A DNA stretch of 49,531 nucleotides from NCBI GenBank assembly GCA_947164865.1, contig CAMUYA010000026.1:1-49531 (forward strand), in the 5' to 3' direction. Source of the stretch: an uncultured Lachnospiraceae bacterium. Lineage in GTDB: Bacteria > Bacillota > Clostridia > Lachnospirales > Lachnospiraceae. Each line of letters starts with the position of its first letter. Position 1 is the stretch's first letter. This document shows positions 31,992 through 40,292 of the stretch, piece after piece. The notes beneath the pieces were generated by a model. That model made no database searches. It saw nothing but the letters and a program-made list of their open reading frames with translations, and had not been told where the DNA came from. Position numbers and translations under genes: made by a program.

Positions 31992-34900
31992 ATGTCTTTT
32001 ACTCACCTCCACACCCACACGGAGTATTCGCTCCTTGATGGGTCAAACAAGATAAAAGAATACGTCTCCCGCGTCAAGGAACTCGGTATGACTGCGGCTG
32101 CTATCACCGACCACGGCGTTATGTACGGCGTGATCGACTTTTACCGTGCCTGCAAAGATGCCGGGATTAATCCCGTGCTGGGCTGCGAGGTGTATATGGC
32201 CCCCGGCTCCCGTTTTGACAAGGAAGCTGCCCACGGTGATGACAGATATCATCACCTTATTCTGCTTGCGGAGAATAATCTCGGATACGCAAACCTCTGC
32301 AAGATAGTAAGCCGAGGCTTTACGGAAGGCTTTTACTATAAGCCCCGTGTGGACAAGGAGGTGCTGAGGCAGTTCCACGAGGGCATCATCTGCTTATCAG
32401 CCTGCCTTGCGGGCGAGATCCCCCGCGCGATCGTGGCAGGAAGACCGGATGAGGCAAGGCGCGCCGCTGCGGAATATCTTGATATTTTCGGCGAGGGAAA
32501 TTACTTTTTCGAGATGCAGGATCATGGTATCCCAGCTCAGCATACCGTAAACATGGAACTTATGACCATGAGTAAGGAGATGGGGATCCCTCTCGTAGTC
32601 ACCAACGACTGCCATTATACCTATGCCGCGGATGCTGATTCTCACGATATTCTCATATGCCTTCAGACGCAGAAAAAGGTCACAGACGAGGACCGCATGC
32701 GCTATGAGGGCGGCCAGTATTACGTAAAATCGGAAGACGAGATGCGTCTTCTTTTCACATATGCGCAGGATGCCATAGACCGCACCCAGGAGATAGCCGA
32801 CAGGTGCCATGTGGAGATAGAGTTCGGCGTGACCAAGCTCCCTCAGTTTGACGTTCCGGAAGGCTATGATGCATGGACATATCTCAATTACCTTTGCACC
32901 AAAGGGCTTCATGAAAGATACGGTGATGACGAGAATGCTCCCGCAGGCGATACAGGGCTTACCCTTCGTGAAAGGCTTGATTATGAGCTGTGCGTAATAA
33001 AGAAGATGGGCTATGTGGAATACTTCCTCATTGTCTGGGACTTCATAAATTACGCCAAGGAGCACGACATACCCGTTGGGCCCGGGCGTGGAAGCGCAGC
33101 GGGATCCATCGTTTCATATTGCCTTAAGATAACAAACATCGACCCCATCAGGTTCAGCCTGCTTTTCGAGAGATTCCTCAACCCCGAGCGTGTGTCGATG
33201 CCCGATATAGACGTTGACTTCTGCTACAACCGCAGGCAGGAGGTCATCGATTATGTGAGCGAAAAATACGGCCGCGACAAGGTCGTTCAGATAGTTACAT
33301 TCGGTACTCTTGCCGCAAAGGGCGTGGTGAGAGATGTGGCCAGAGTTATGGATCTGCCCTATTCATTCGGGGACCGCATAGCGAAGCTTGTTCCCAATGA
33401 GCTTAATATCACGCTGGATAAAGCTCTTGAGATGAATCCGGAGCTGAAAGAGCTGTATGATACGGATGAGCAGGCAAGGAATGTGATAGATATGAGCCGC
33501 CGCCTCGAAGGCCTTCCAAGGCATACTTCGATGCATGCCGCAGGCGTGGTGATCTGCCAGAAGTCGGCGGACGAATTCGTACCTCTTTCATGCGGAGCTG
33601 ACGGAAGCATAGTGACCCAGTTCACCATGACAACCCTTGAGGAGCTGGGGCTTCTGAAGATGGACTTTCTGGGGCTTCGCACCCTCACCGTGCTGCATGA
33701 TGCGGTGAATTTTGTGAAGGAGACGGAAGGCGTGAGTATCGACCTCGATGGTCTTGACATGAGCGATGAAGCGGTGTTTGATTCACTTTCCGGCGGACAT
33801 ACGGAAGGTATCTTCCAGCTGGAATCTGCCGGAATGAAGAACTTCATGAAGGAGCTTAAGCCCAAAAGCCTCGAGGACGTGATAGCGGGGATCTCCCTTT
33901 ACCGCCCCGGCCCCATGGACTTTATCCCCAAATATATCTCCGGCAAGAATAATGGCGGAAACGTTGAATACGAGACAGAAAAGCTGCGTCCCATCCTTGC
34001 GCCCACCTACGGCTGCATAGTTTATCAGGAGCAGGTAATGCAGATCGTGCAGGATCTTGGCGGATACACCCTTGGACATGCGGATCTGGTGCGCCGCGCC
34101 ATGAGTAAGAAAAAGCAGCATGTGATGGAGGTCGAGAGGGAGAATTTCGTAAAGGGCTGTGCCGAGAACTCCATAGATAAAGGTATTGCCAATCATATCT
34201 ATGACGAGATGATGGATTTTGCAAAGTATGCCTTCAACAAATCCCATGCGGCCTGCTACGCGGTGGTGGCCTACCAGACAGCGTTTTTAAAGCATTATTA
34301 TCCTGTGGAATTCATGGCTGCGCTCATGACTTCCGTTATAGATAACCCCAAGAAGGTGTCGGAATATATACTCGTTTGCAGGAAAATGGGTATAGAACTT
34401 TTGCCGCCGGATATCAATTACGGCGGAAGCGGGTTTTCCATTTTCAAAAAAGAGGACGGCACCAAGGCCATAAGATACGCGCTTACCGCACTTAAAGCGG
34501 TAGGACGTCCGGTAATAGAAGCCGTGGTGGCAGAGCGTGAAAAGAACGGCCCCTTTAAAGATATAGAGGACTTCCTTACAAGGACGAGCGAGAGCGATGT
34601 GAACAAGCGTGCCATAGAGGCGTTTATCAAGGCCGGAGCTCTCGATTCCCTGGGCGGGACCCGCAAGCAGTATATGCAGGTTTATTCGGACATCACCGAC
34701 AACATAAGCAGCCGCAGGAAGAATCAGATGTCCGGACAGATGTCGCTCTTTGATGTGGTGGGAGAAGAGGATAAAGAATTCTTTGAAGTGAAACTTCCCA
34801 ACGTTGGAGAGTACGATCATGAGCTCAAGCTTGCGCTGGAAAAGGAAGTGCTGGGAATATATGTAAGCGGCCATCCTCTGGAGAACTATACCGAGATGAT

Positions 34901-35714
34901 GGAGAAGTATGCCAATGCGCTTACCACCGATTTTGCTCTTGATGACGAGACCGGGCGCTGCTCTGCATCGGACGGAGCCCGGGTGACAGTGGGCGGAATG
35001 GTGACGGGAAAGACAGTCAAGTACACCCGTAAGAACGAACCCATGAGCTTTGTCACCATAGAGGACCTGGTGGGAACGGTTGAGGTGATCGTGTTCCCCA
35101 AGAGCTATATGCAGTACAATTCCATGCTTTCTGAAGATGAGAAGGTGTTTATCAAAGGCCGTGTGAGCGCCGAGGAAGATAAAGACGCCAAGCTCATCTG
35201 CGAGGAAGTGATCACATTTGAGGAAGCTGCGGATCCTGCCAAGGCTGCGAGGCTGAAAAATGGCGGATCAAAGTACGGAAGCACACGGAATGGCAGTAAT
35301 TCCGGCTTTGGCAGCTCGAATTATGGAGGTGGCAGTTCTCAGGGCTATTATTCCGGAAGCGGATATTCGGGTTCGGTGACGAATCCTGCAGGAAATGAAG
35401 CCGGAAATCCGTCCGGATACGGCAATGCTACAGGACCGAATGCAGGTGCAGCAGGTTCCGGTGCTGCTTCCGGAACGCAGATCCCTAAAAATGGCCTGTT
35501 TGTGAGATTTGCCACCCGGGAGGAATATGATTCCTCAGAATCCGAGCTCCTAAGCATGATTTCCGATTCCGATGGAAATGATGATGTGATAATATATATA
35601 AATGAACCAAAAAGCATTAAAGTCCTTCCCCCGAACCTGAGAGTGGATGCTAATGAAGCCCTTGCCACAAAACTCAAAGCAAGATTCGGAGAAGAAAATA
35701 TAGTGGTTAAATAA
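31992..35714 (+). CDS. dnaE: DNA polymerase III alpha subunit, DnaE type
   Basis: 1240 residues. N-terminal PHP domain (THLHTHTEYSLLDG), polymerase palm with the catalytic aspartates in MPDIDVDFCYNRR (about 403), GRGSAAGSIVSY, a finger domain, a HhH region (ALKAVGRPVIEAVV) and an OB-fold (VTVGGMVTGKTVKYTRKNEP). Replicative or lesion-bypass polymerase; Clostridia usually also have PolC. After the OB fold lies a ~70-residue Gly/Ser/Asn-rich insert (about 1091-1164, GSKYGSTRNGSNSGFGSS) before a normal-looking C-terminal domain, which explains the extra length. SD AAAGGAG lies 5 nt upstream, at the edge of a repeat element. Confidence 0.95.
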   Translation: MSFTHLHTHTEYSLLDGSNKIKEYVSRVKELGMTAAAITDHGVMYGVIDFYRACKDAGINPVLGCEVYMAPGSRFDKEAAHGDDRYHHLILLAENNLGYANLCKIVSRGFTEGFYYKPRVDKEVLRQFHEGIICLSACLAGEIPRAIVAGRPDEARRAAAEYLDIFGEGNYFFEMQDHGIPAQHTVNMELMTMSKEMGIPLVVTNDCHYTYAADADSHDILICLQTQKKVTDEDRMRYEGGQYYVKSEDEMRLLFTYAQDAIDRTQEIADRCHVEIEFGVTKLPQFDVPEGYDAWTYLNYLCTKGLHERYGDDENAPAGDTGLTLRERLDYELCVIKKMGYVEYFLIVWDFINYAKEHDIPVGPGRGSAAGSIVSYCLKITNIDPIRFSLLFERFLNPERVSMPDIDVDFCYNRRQEVIDYVSEKYGRDKVVQIVTFGTLAAKGVVRDVARVMDLPYSFGDRIAKLVPNELNITLDKALEMNPELKELYDTDEQARNVIDMSRRLEGLPRHTSMHAAGVVICQKSADEFVPLSCGADGSIVTQFTMTTLEELGLLKMDFLGLRTLTVLHDAVNFVKETEGVSIDLDGLDMSDEAVFDSLSGGHTEGIFQLESAGMKNFMKELKPKSLEDVIAGISLYRPGPMDFIPKYISGKNNGGNVEYETEKLRPILAPTYGCIVYQEQVMQIVQDLGGYTLGHADLVRRAMSKKKQHVMEVERENFVKGCAENSIDKGIANHIYDEMMDFAKYAFNKSHAACYAVVAYQTAFLKHYYPVEFMAALMTSVIDNPKKVSEYILVCRKMGIELLPPDINYGGSGFSIFKKEDGTKAIRYALTALKAVGRPVIEAVVAEREKNGPFKDIEDFLTRTSESDVNKRAIEAFIKAGALDSLGGTRKQYMQVYSDITDNISSRRKNQMSGQMSLFDVVGEEDKEFFEVKLPNVGEYDHELKLALEKEVLGIYVSGHPLENYTEMMEKYANALTTDFALDDETGRCSASDGARVTVGGMVTGKTVKYTRKNEPMSFVTIEDLVGTVEVIVFPKSYMQYNSMLSEDEKVFIKGRVSAEEDKDAKLICEEVITFEEAADPAKAARLKNGGSKYGSTRNGSNSGFGSSNYGGGSSQGYYSGSGYSGSVTNPAGNEAGNPSGYGNATGPNAGAAGSGAASGTQIPKNGLFVRFATREEYDSSESELLSMISDSDGNDDVIIYINEPKSIKVLPPNLRVDANEALATKLKARFGEENIVVK

Positions 35715-35719
35715 TCTTG

Positions 35720-35766
35720 CCTTCCCCTTGAGGGGAAGGTGGCGCGAAGCGCCGGATGAGGTGTCT
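35720..35766. repeat. short double-hairpin intergenic repeat typical of gut Firmicutes
   Basis: CCTTCCCCT/AGGGGAAGG (35720-35739) is followed by GGCGC/GCGCC (35741-35753) and GGATGAGGTGT. I recall this combination as a high-copy intergenic repeat in Lachnospiraceae and related genomes. Its GAGGTG end serves as the SD of the next gene. Confidence 0.6.
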
Positions 35767-35770
35767 ATAC

Positions 35771-36967
35771 ATGGGAAAACTAGCAATCAACGGCGGAGAG
35801 CCGGTCAGAAAAGAAAAAATATTCTATGGTCATCAATGGATAACCGAAGAGGATGCCAAAGCCGTAACTGATGTCCTTTTACACAGCGACATAACTTGCG
35901 GCCCCAAGATAACCGAAGCAGAAGAGCTGCTGCAAAGATACACGGGTGCGAAGCATGCTGTGGTTGTTTCAAACGGTACCGCAGCCCTTCACTGTGCCTG
36001 CATAGCGGCAGGCGTAGGCCCCGGGGATGAGGTGATCACTACACCGCTTACATTCGCTGCAAGTGCAAACTGCGCACTGTACTGCGGAGCAACTCCTGTG
36101 TTTGCCGATATCGATATCGAAACATACAATATCTCACCGGCAAGCATCAGAGAAAAGATCACCGACAGGACCAAAGCTGTTGTTGCGGTGGATTTTACCG
36201 GCCAGGCGGTTCAGCTTGACGAGATAAGAGCAATCTGCGACGAGTTCAATCTTGTGCTGATAGAAGATGCGGCGCATTCTATCGGAACATCCTACAAGGG
36301 AAAGATGGTGGGCTCCATCGCTGATATCACCACATTTTCCTTCCATCCCGTAAAGACTGTTACCTCCGGTGAAGGCGGTGCGGTGCTTACAAATGATGAT
36401 GCGCTTTACAAAAAGATAGTGCTGGCGCATACTCACGGTATCACCCGCGATGCTGAGCTGATGGAAGAAGCTCCTCACGAGGGCCCCTGGTATTACGAAC
36501 AGATCTCACTGGGGTATAATTACCGTATGACGGACTTTCAGGCAGCACTGCTTATCAGCCAAATGAGTCGTATAGAAAGCTTCAAGGCCCGCAGGCAGGA
36601 GATAGTTAAGAGATATGATGAAGCATTCAAAGATGAACCGGCTATCATAGTTCAGAAAGAGATACCTGAATCCGACACATGCAGGCATCTTTACATCATT
36701 CGGCTTGATTTGGATAAGCTTAACTGCACCCGTGCAGAGTTCTTTAATGCAATGAGCGCCGAGAATGTACAGTGCCAGGTTCACTACGTGCCAGTTTATT
36801 TCTTCCCTCATTACAAGAGGCTGGGCTACAAACAGGGTCTCTGTCCTAATGCCGAGGAAGTATACAAGGGCATCATGAGCATCCCCCTCTATCCCATGAT
36901 GAGTGATCAGGATGTGGAGGATACCATACATGCTGTCAGAAAAGTTGAGATGGCATATCTGAAGTAG
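35771..36967 (+). CDS. pseC: PseC-like UDP-4-amino-sugar transaminase (DegT/DnrJ/EryC1/StrS)
   Basis: 398 residues. PLP-dependent aminotransferase: NGTAALHCACIAAGVGPGDE (PLP phosphate site), LIEDAAHSIGTSYKGKMVG, and the Schiff-base lysine in FSFHPVKTVTSGEGGAVLTN (about K194). The KxxTxGEGG form is the one seen in PseC, which aminates the keto sugar made by PseB. PseB is encoded at 14001. The start at ATG 35771 uses GAGGTG from the repeat element, 7 nt upstream; an in-frame ATG at 35756 falls inside the repeat. Remaining Pse steps (PseH, G, I, F) are not in the window, so the end product could be a 4-amino-6-deoxy sugar other than pseudaminate. Confidence 0.75.
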   Translation: MGKLAINGGEPVRKEKIFYGHQWITEEDAKAVTDVLLHSDITCGPKITEAEELLQRYTGAKHAVVVSNGTAALHCACIAAGVGPGDEVITTPLTFAASANCALYCGATPVFADIDIETYNISPASIREKITDRTKAVVAVDFTGQAVQLDEIRAICDEFNLVLIEDAAHSIGTSYKGKMVGSIADITTFSFHPVKTVTSGEGGAVLTNDDALYKKIVLAHTHGITRDAELMEEAPHEGPWYYEQISLGYNYRMTDFQAALLISQMSRIESFKARRQEIVKRYDEAFKDEPAIIVQKEIPESDTCRHLYIIRLDLDKLNCTRAEFFNAMSAENVQCQVHYVPVYFFPHYKRLGYKQGLCPNAEEVYKGIMSIPLYPMMSDQDVEDTIHAVRKVEMAYLK

Positions 36968-36986
36968 ATTAATATGAGCACATGTT

Positions 36987-37120
36987 GTCTGACAGATTTC
37001 GTGAGCGCACCGTAAAGCGCCGCCGGTACTTATCGAAAACGAGCATAGCGAAGTTTGAGATTAGTTCCGCTGCGAGCGCGACCCGAGCCGAGAGGCGTGT
37101 GCGCGACGAAACTGTCAGAC
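36987..37120. repeat. ~134-bp structured intergenic element bounded by long inverted repeat
   Basis: GTCTGACAG-at-TTCGT-ga-GCGCAC (36987-37010) pairs with GTGCGC-g-ACGAA-a-CTGTCAGAC (37099-37120), about 20 bp with two small interruptions. It encloses ~88 bp of GC-rich sequence with more internal hairpins. No coding frame. Resembles a small non-autonomous element or structured RNA. Confidence 0.6.
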
Positions 37121-37158
37121 GACAGGTGCGTATAGAATAAAGTATAAGGAGATCATAT

Positions 37159-38259
37159 ATGGAAAACATCATGACTAACCGCCTTGACCGCGGTTTCTTC
37201 AAATACCAGAAGGAGTTCGAGGACAAAGCCCTTGACGTGCTCCGCGGAGGATGGTACGTCCTCGGCAAGGAGGTAAGTGCTTTTGAGCAGGAATTTGCAG
37301 ACTATGTAGGCGCTAAATATGCAGTAGGCCTCGGAAACGGACTTGATGCGCTATGGATCGCCTTCAGAGTGCTTGGCATCGGCAAGGGAGACGAGGTTAT
37401 CGTTCAGGGCAATACCTATATCGCCAGCGTCATGGGCATCACCATCAATGGTGCGACTCCTGTATTTGTCGAGCCCGATGAGTATTTCAATATAGATGCT
37501 TCCAAGATAGAAGAGAAGATAACCGACAAGACTAAGGCAATCCTCGTTGTTCATCTTTACGGACAGGCTTCGAACATGACTCCCGTTGTAGAGCTATGTA
37601 AGAAATATAATCTCCGTCTTGTGGAAGACTGCGCGCAGTCTCATGGAGCAAAACATAAAGGACAGACCACCGGTACATTCGGAGATATCGGATGCTTTTC
37701 TTTCTACCCTTCCAAGAATCTCGGCGCTTTCGGCGACGGCGGTGCGATAGTTACCAATGATAAAAAGATCGCTGATGATGTTAAAGTGTTCAGAAACTAC
37801 GGAAGCGAAAAGAGATATTACAATCGCGTGGTCGGAACCAATTCCCGCCTTGATGAGATTCAGGCAGGTCTTCTTCGCGTAAGGCTTTCCCATATGCAGG
37901 AGCTTGAAGATGAGAAGAGAGAGATCTGTAACAGATATCTTAAGGAACTGAACAACCCGCTTATCGAACTTCCTAAGATCCGTGAGGGCTCCACTCATAT
38001 CTGGCATCAGTTTGTAATAAAGTGCGAGACCAGGGACGACCTGATCGAGTATCTGAATAAAAAGAATATCTCAACAATTATCCACTACCCGATTCCGCCT
38101 CATCTTTCCGAGGCATATCAGTATCTGGGAGTTAAGGAAGGCTCGCTTCCTATCACAGAAAAATACGCCAAGACCGTGCTCTCGATTCCGCTCTATAACG
38201 GCCTCACAAAAGAAGAGCAGGACTATGTTATCGAAGCTCTGAATGCTTATAAGCTATAG
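37159..38259 (+). CDS. FdtB/QdtB-like sugar 3-aminotransferase (DegT/DnrJ/EryC1/StrS)
   Basis: 366 residues. PLP motifs: GLGNGLDALWIAFRVLGIGK, LVEDCAQSHGAKHKGQTTGT, and the lysine in FSFYPSKNLGAFGDGGAIVT. The ALGDGGA-like ending is typical of dTDP-3-amino-3,6-dideoxyhexose transaminases (FdtB, QdtB, DesV) rather than PseC. NSRLDEIQAGLLRVRL is also family-typical. SD AAGGAG lies 7 nt upstream. It implies a second amino sugar in the surface polymer. The exact sugar is not determined by sequence inspection. Confidence 0.75.
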   Translation: MENIMTNRLDRGFFKYQKEFEDKALDVLRGGWYVLGKEVSAFEQEFADYVGAKYAVGLGNGLDALWIAFRVLGIGKGDEVIVQGNTYIASVMGITINGATPVFVEPDEYFNIDASKIEEKITDKTKAILVVHLYGQASNMTPVVELCKKYNLRLVEDCAQSHGAKHKGQTTGTFGDIGCFSFYPSKNLGAFGDGGAIVTNDKKIADDVKVFRNYGSEKRYYNRVVGTNSRLDEIQAGLLRVRLSHMQELEDEKREICNRYLKELNNPLIELPKIREGSTHIWHQFVIKCETRDDLIEYLNKKNISTIIHYPIPPHLSEAYQYLGVKEGSLPITEKYAKTVLSIPLYNGLTKEEQDYVIEALNAYKL

Positions 38260-38291
38260 TAAAATCGCAACCGGAGCCTACTCGGTTAAAA

Positions 38292-39770
38292 CTATTCTTC
38301 TTTAAATGACCTCAACAGCGGATATTGGAATATCAGTAGCATAAACAGCGGTAATCCACAAAAAAGCTCTCTTTCTACTATGAAAAAGGTAAAATTAAAT
38401 ATCGCTATCAGAAATGATGGAAAAAGGGCTAATCCACCCGTCATTTTCTTTTTTATTGCCTTGACAAGATAAGAGAAATACCAAATATTCAGAGGAATAC
38501 CGCCAATAAATCCCAATCGCATCAGCCACTCGATGTATGTGTTGTGTACGTGCTCATAATTTTCACCGTTCGGAAGATATACAGTCATATTAGTAGTGCC
38601 GAACAGAGTCACTTTTTTAAGTCCGCAAATCCATATTCCAATTCTTGCACTTGAAAAGCGGTCAAGCGCATTCCATATCGAGTGAATTTTGAACACTCCG
38701 GTATATGATTCTGCTTTTGTTGAATCTATCAGAAGATATGCGATATATTTCAGGGGTGAATACTTGGAAGTATTATATACATATTCTTCTAAATCATGAG
38801 TGTCGATGCTCAAAAAGATGCTCAATGATATCATCAAGGCAGTAAACAGTAACACAACAATGGAAAAGATGATAAGTCCGCGCTTCATTGCTTTCTTTTT
38901 ATCAGAGCAGAATATAAACATGCCCATCACCATCGTCACTGTGCCTAATATTACGGCTCTGTCCATAAAAAGAAAAAGTGCAGCTATTGGAAAAAGCAAT
39001 CCCACCGCAAATAGTATGCGCATTTTTTTGTTTGAATTCTTTTCCATGAAGTAGTGATACATATAAAAACAGCCAAATATCGCTATGAAGGAGAGAAGGC
39101 CACCCGCTACGGGGAAGAAAAATATTCCGACATATCTTTGTAAATACTGCTCGTGTGGAGCAACAATGAATGATTTTACAAGCAGAAAAACAAATACCAA
39201 ATAACTTGCTTCCGACAGAAAAAGAATCTGTTTTTTCCATGTTTTCTCACTTATAGGCGTAAGGTAAAGAACAGCGATTGGAGCGACAACCTGTGAGGCA
39301 TATTTCTGCCCGATCGCCATTAAGAGTATTGTGGCAAACAAAAAAACGTACAAAAACCAGTTCTTGCTTAGGTTATTCTTAAAATCCACTTTGTTCTCCA
39401 GTGAATCAATTACGAACAAACCACATAAAAAATACATAAAAAAGGTGGAGCAAAGCATTTTTGCATATTCAGGGCCCCATGAATTGCGATTTATGTATAG
39501 ATAAACCATTGCGCTACCTGCAAAGGCAAGCGCAAAGAAGCACTTTGGAAGAGAGAGCAGTTTAATTTTTCTAATCCAAAAAGCAAGCAAAATAAGACAG
39601 GAGCCTGCTATGTGAAAGAAAATATCCTTTGGAACCTGATACCTTGAAATGGTATAATAAATAAGGCTATACATACATAATCCCCATATTGTGACAGAGA
39701 TTATATTGTCTATAATATCATTATCAGCAAACGCCATTATTTTTTCTTTAGCTGTTGTTATTTTCTTCAT
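38292..39770 (-). CDS. O-antigen ligase/polymerase-like membrane protein
   Basis: 492 residues from the ATG at 39770, about 10-12 membrane helices. RIGIWICGLKKVTLFGTTNM and NYEHVHNTYIEWLMRLGFIG are the Wzy_C-type extracytoplasmic loop with the conserved HNTYxE motif. Probably polymerises or ligates surface glycan repeat units. The frame is open to TTG 39803, but a promoter and SD position favour ATG 39770 (GAAAGG is about 15 nt upstream, a long spacing). It converges with the aminotransferase, 32 bp between stops. Confidence 0.75.
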   Translation of the reverse strand: MKKITTAKEKIMAFADNDIIDNIISVTIWGLCMYSLIYYTISRYQVPKDIFFHIAGSCLILLAFWIRKIKLLSLPKCFFALAFAGSAMVYLYINRNSWGPEYAKMLCSTFFMYFLCGLFVIDSLENKVDFKNNLSKNWFLYVFLFATILLMAIGQKYASQVVAPIAVLYLTPISEKTWKKQILFLSEASYLVFVFLLVKSFIVAPHEQYLQRYVGIFFFPVAGGLLSFIAIFGCFYMYHYFMEKNSNKKMRILFAVGLLFPIAALFLFMDRAVILGTVTMVMGMFIFCSDKKKAMKRGLIIFSIVVLLFTALMISLSIFLSIDTHDLEEYVYNTSKYSPLKYIAYLLIDSTKAESYTGVFKIHSIWNALDRFSSARIGIWICGLKKVTLFGTTNMTVYLPNGENYEHVHNTYIEWLMRLGFIGGIPLNIWYFSYLVKAIKKKMTGGLALFPSFLIAIFNFTFFIVERELFCGLPLFMLLIFQYPLLRSFKEE

Positions 39771-39815
39771 ATTGCAGAAAGACATCCTTTCAAATCGGTT
39801 CAATAGTCAGATGCT

Positions 39816-39844
39816 ATTATACTCCTTTTTGACAGGATCTGTAA
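39816..39844 (-). promoter_or_regulatory. promoter of O-antigen ligase-like gene
   Basis: On the minus strand TTACAG (39844-39839), 17 bp, TATAAT (39821-39816). It lies ~45 bp before the chosen ATG. Confidence 0.6.
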
Positions 39845-39913
39845 ATCTTATTAATCCTTCTTAGTTTTCCGGTATTCTTAGAATGAATAAATTGATTTTT
39901 CTAGATATTTTTG

Positions 39914-39941
39914 TTGACATTAAAAAGATATGTGGTAAAAT
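39914..39941 (+). promoter_or_regulatory. promoter of metal-efflux operon
   Basis: TTGACA, 16 bp, TAAAAT with TG upstream. The region between this and the divergent ligase promoter shows nothing else. Confidence 0.7.
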
Positions 39942-39946
39942 ACAAT

Positions 39947-39960
39947 TGAACGGTTATTCA
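39947..39960 (+). promoter_or_regulatory. ArsR/SmtB-type metal-responsive operator
   Basis: TGAACGGTTATTCA fits the 12-2-12 core TGAA-N6-TTCA of ArsR/SmtB repressors (SmtB, ZiaR, CzrA, CadC class). It overlaps the predicted transcription start. TGTTCATACA follows and TATGAACAATGTGAAC at about 39982 provides further half-sites. No repressor gene lies nearby, so the regulator must be encoded elsewhere. Confidence 0.65.
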
Positions 39961-40041
39961 AATGTTCATACATAAACCAAATATGAACAATGTGAACTAC
40001 AGCTAAAAACAATATAAATCAAATATCCGGAGGGCAAAGAA

Positions 40042-40260
40042 ATGAAAAAATCATACAATATCGAGGTTGACTGCGCAGCATGCGCACAGAAGATGGAAGA
40101 TACGGCAAACACCGTTGAAGGTGTTACGAAAGCAACAGTAAGCTTCATGACTCAGAAGATGAACGTGGAATTTGCAGAGGGCGCAGAAGAGAAGAAGGTC
40201 ATGAACGCTGTCCTTAAAGCCTGCAAAAAGGTTGAGGATGATTGTGAGATAGAATTCTAA
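40042..40260 (+). CDS. HMA-domain metallochaperone (CopZ/ZntA-N-like)
   Basis: 72 residues, a single ferredoxin-like heavy-metal-associated domain. The metal site is VDCAACAQKME with CxxC. An acidic loop (EGAEEKKV) and terminal DDCEIEF add a third Cys. SD GGAGGG is about 9 nt upstream. It lies 32 bp before a P1B ATPase whose own N-terminus lacks an HMA domain, so it probably delivers metal to the pump in trans. Confidence 0.9.
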   Translation: MKKSYNIEVDCAACAQKMEDTANTVEGVTKATVSFMTQKMNVEFAEGAEEKKVMNAVLKACKKVEDDCEIEF

Positions 40261-40292
40261 TCTGAAGAGCATTATTTTGAGAGAACGAAAAA

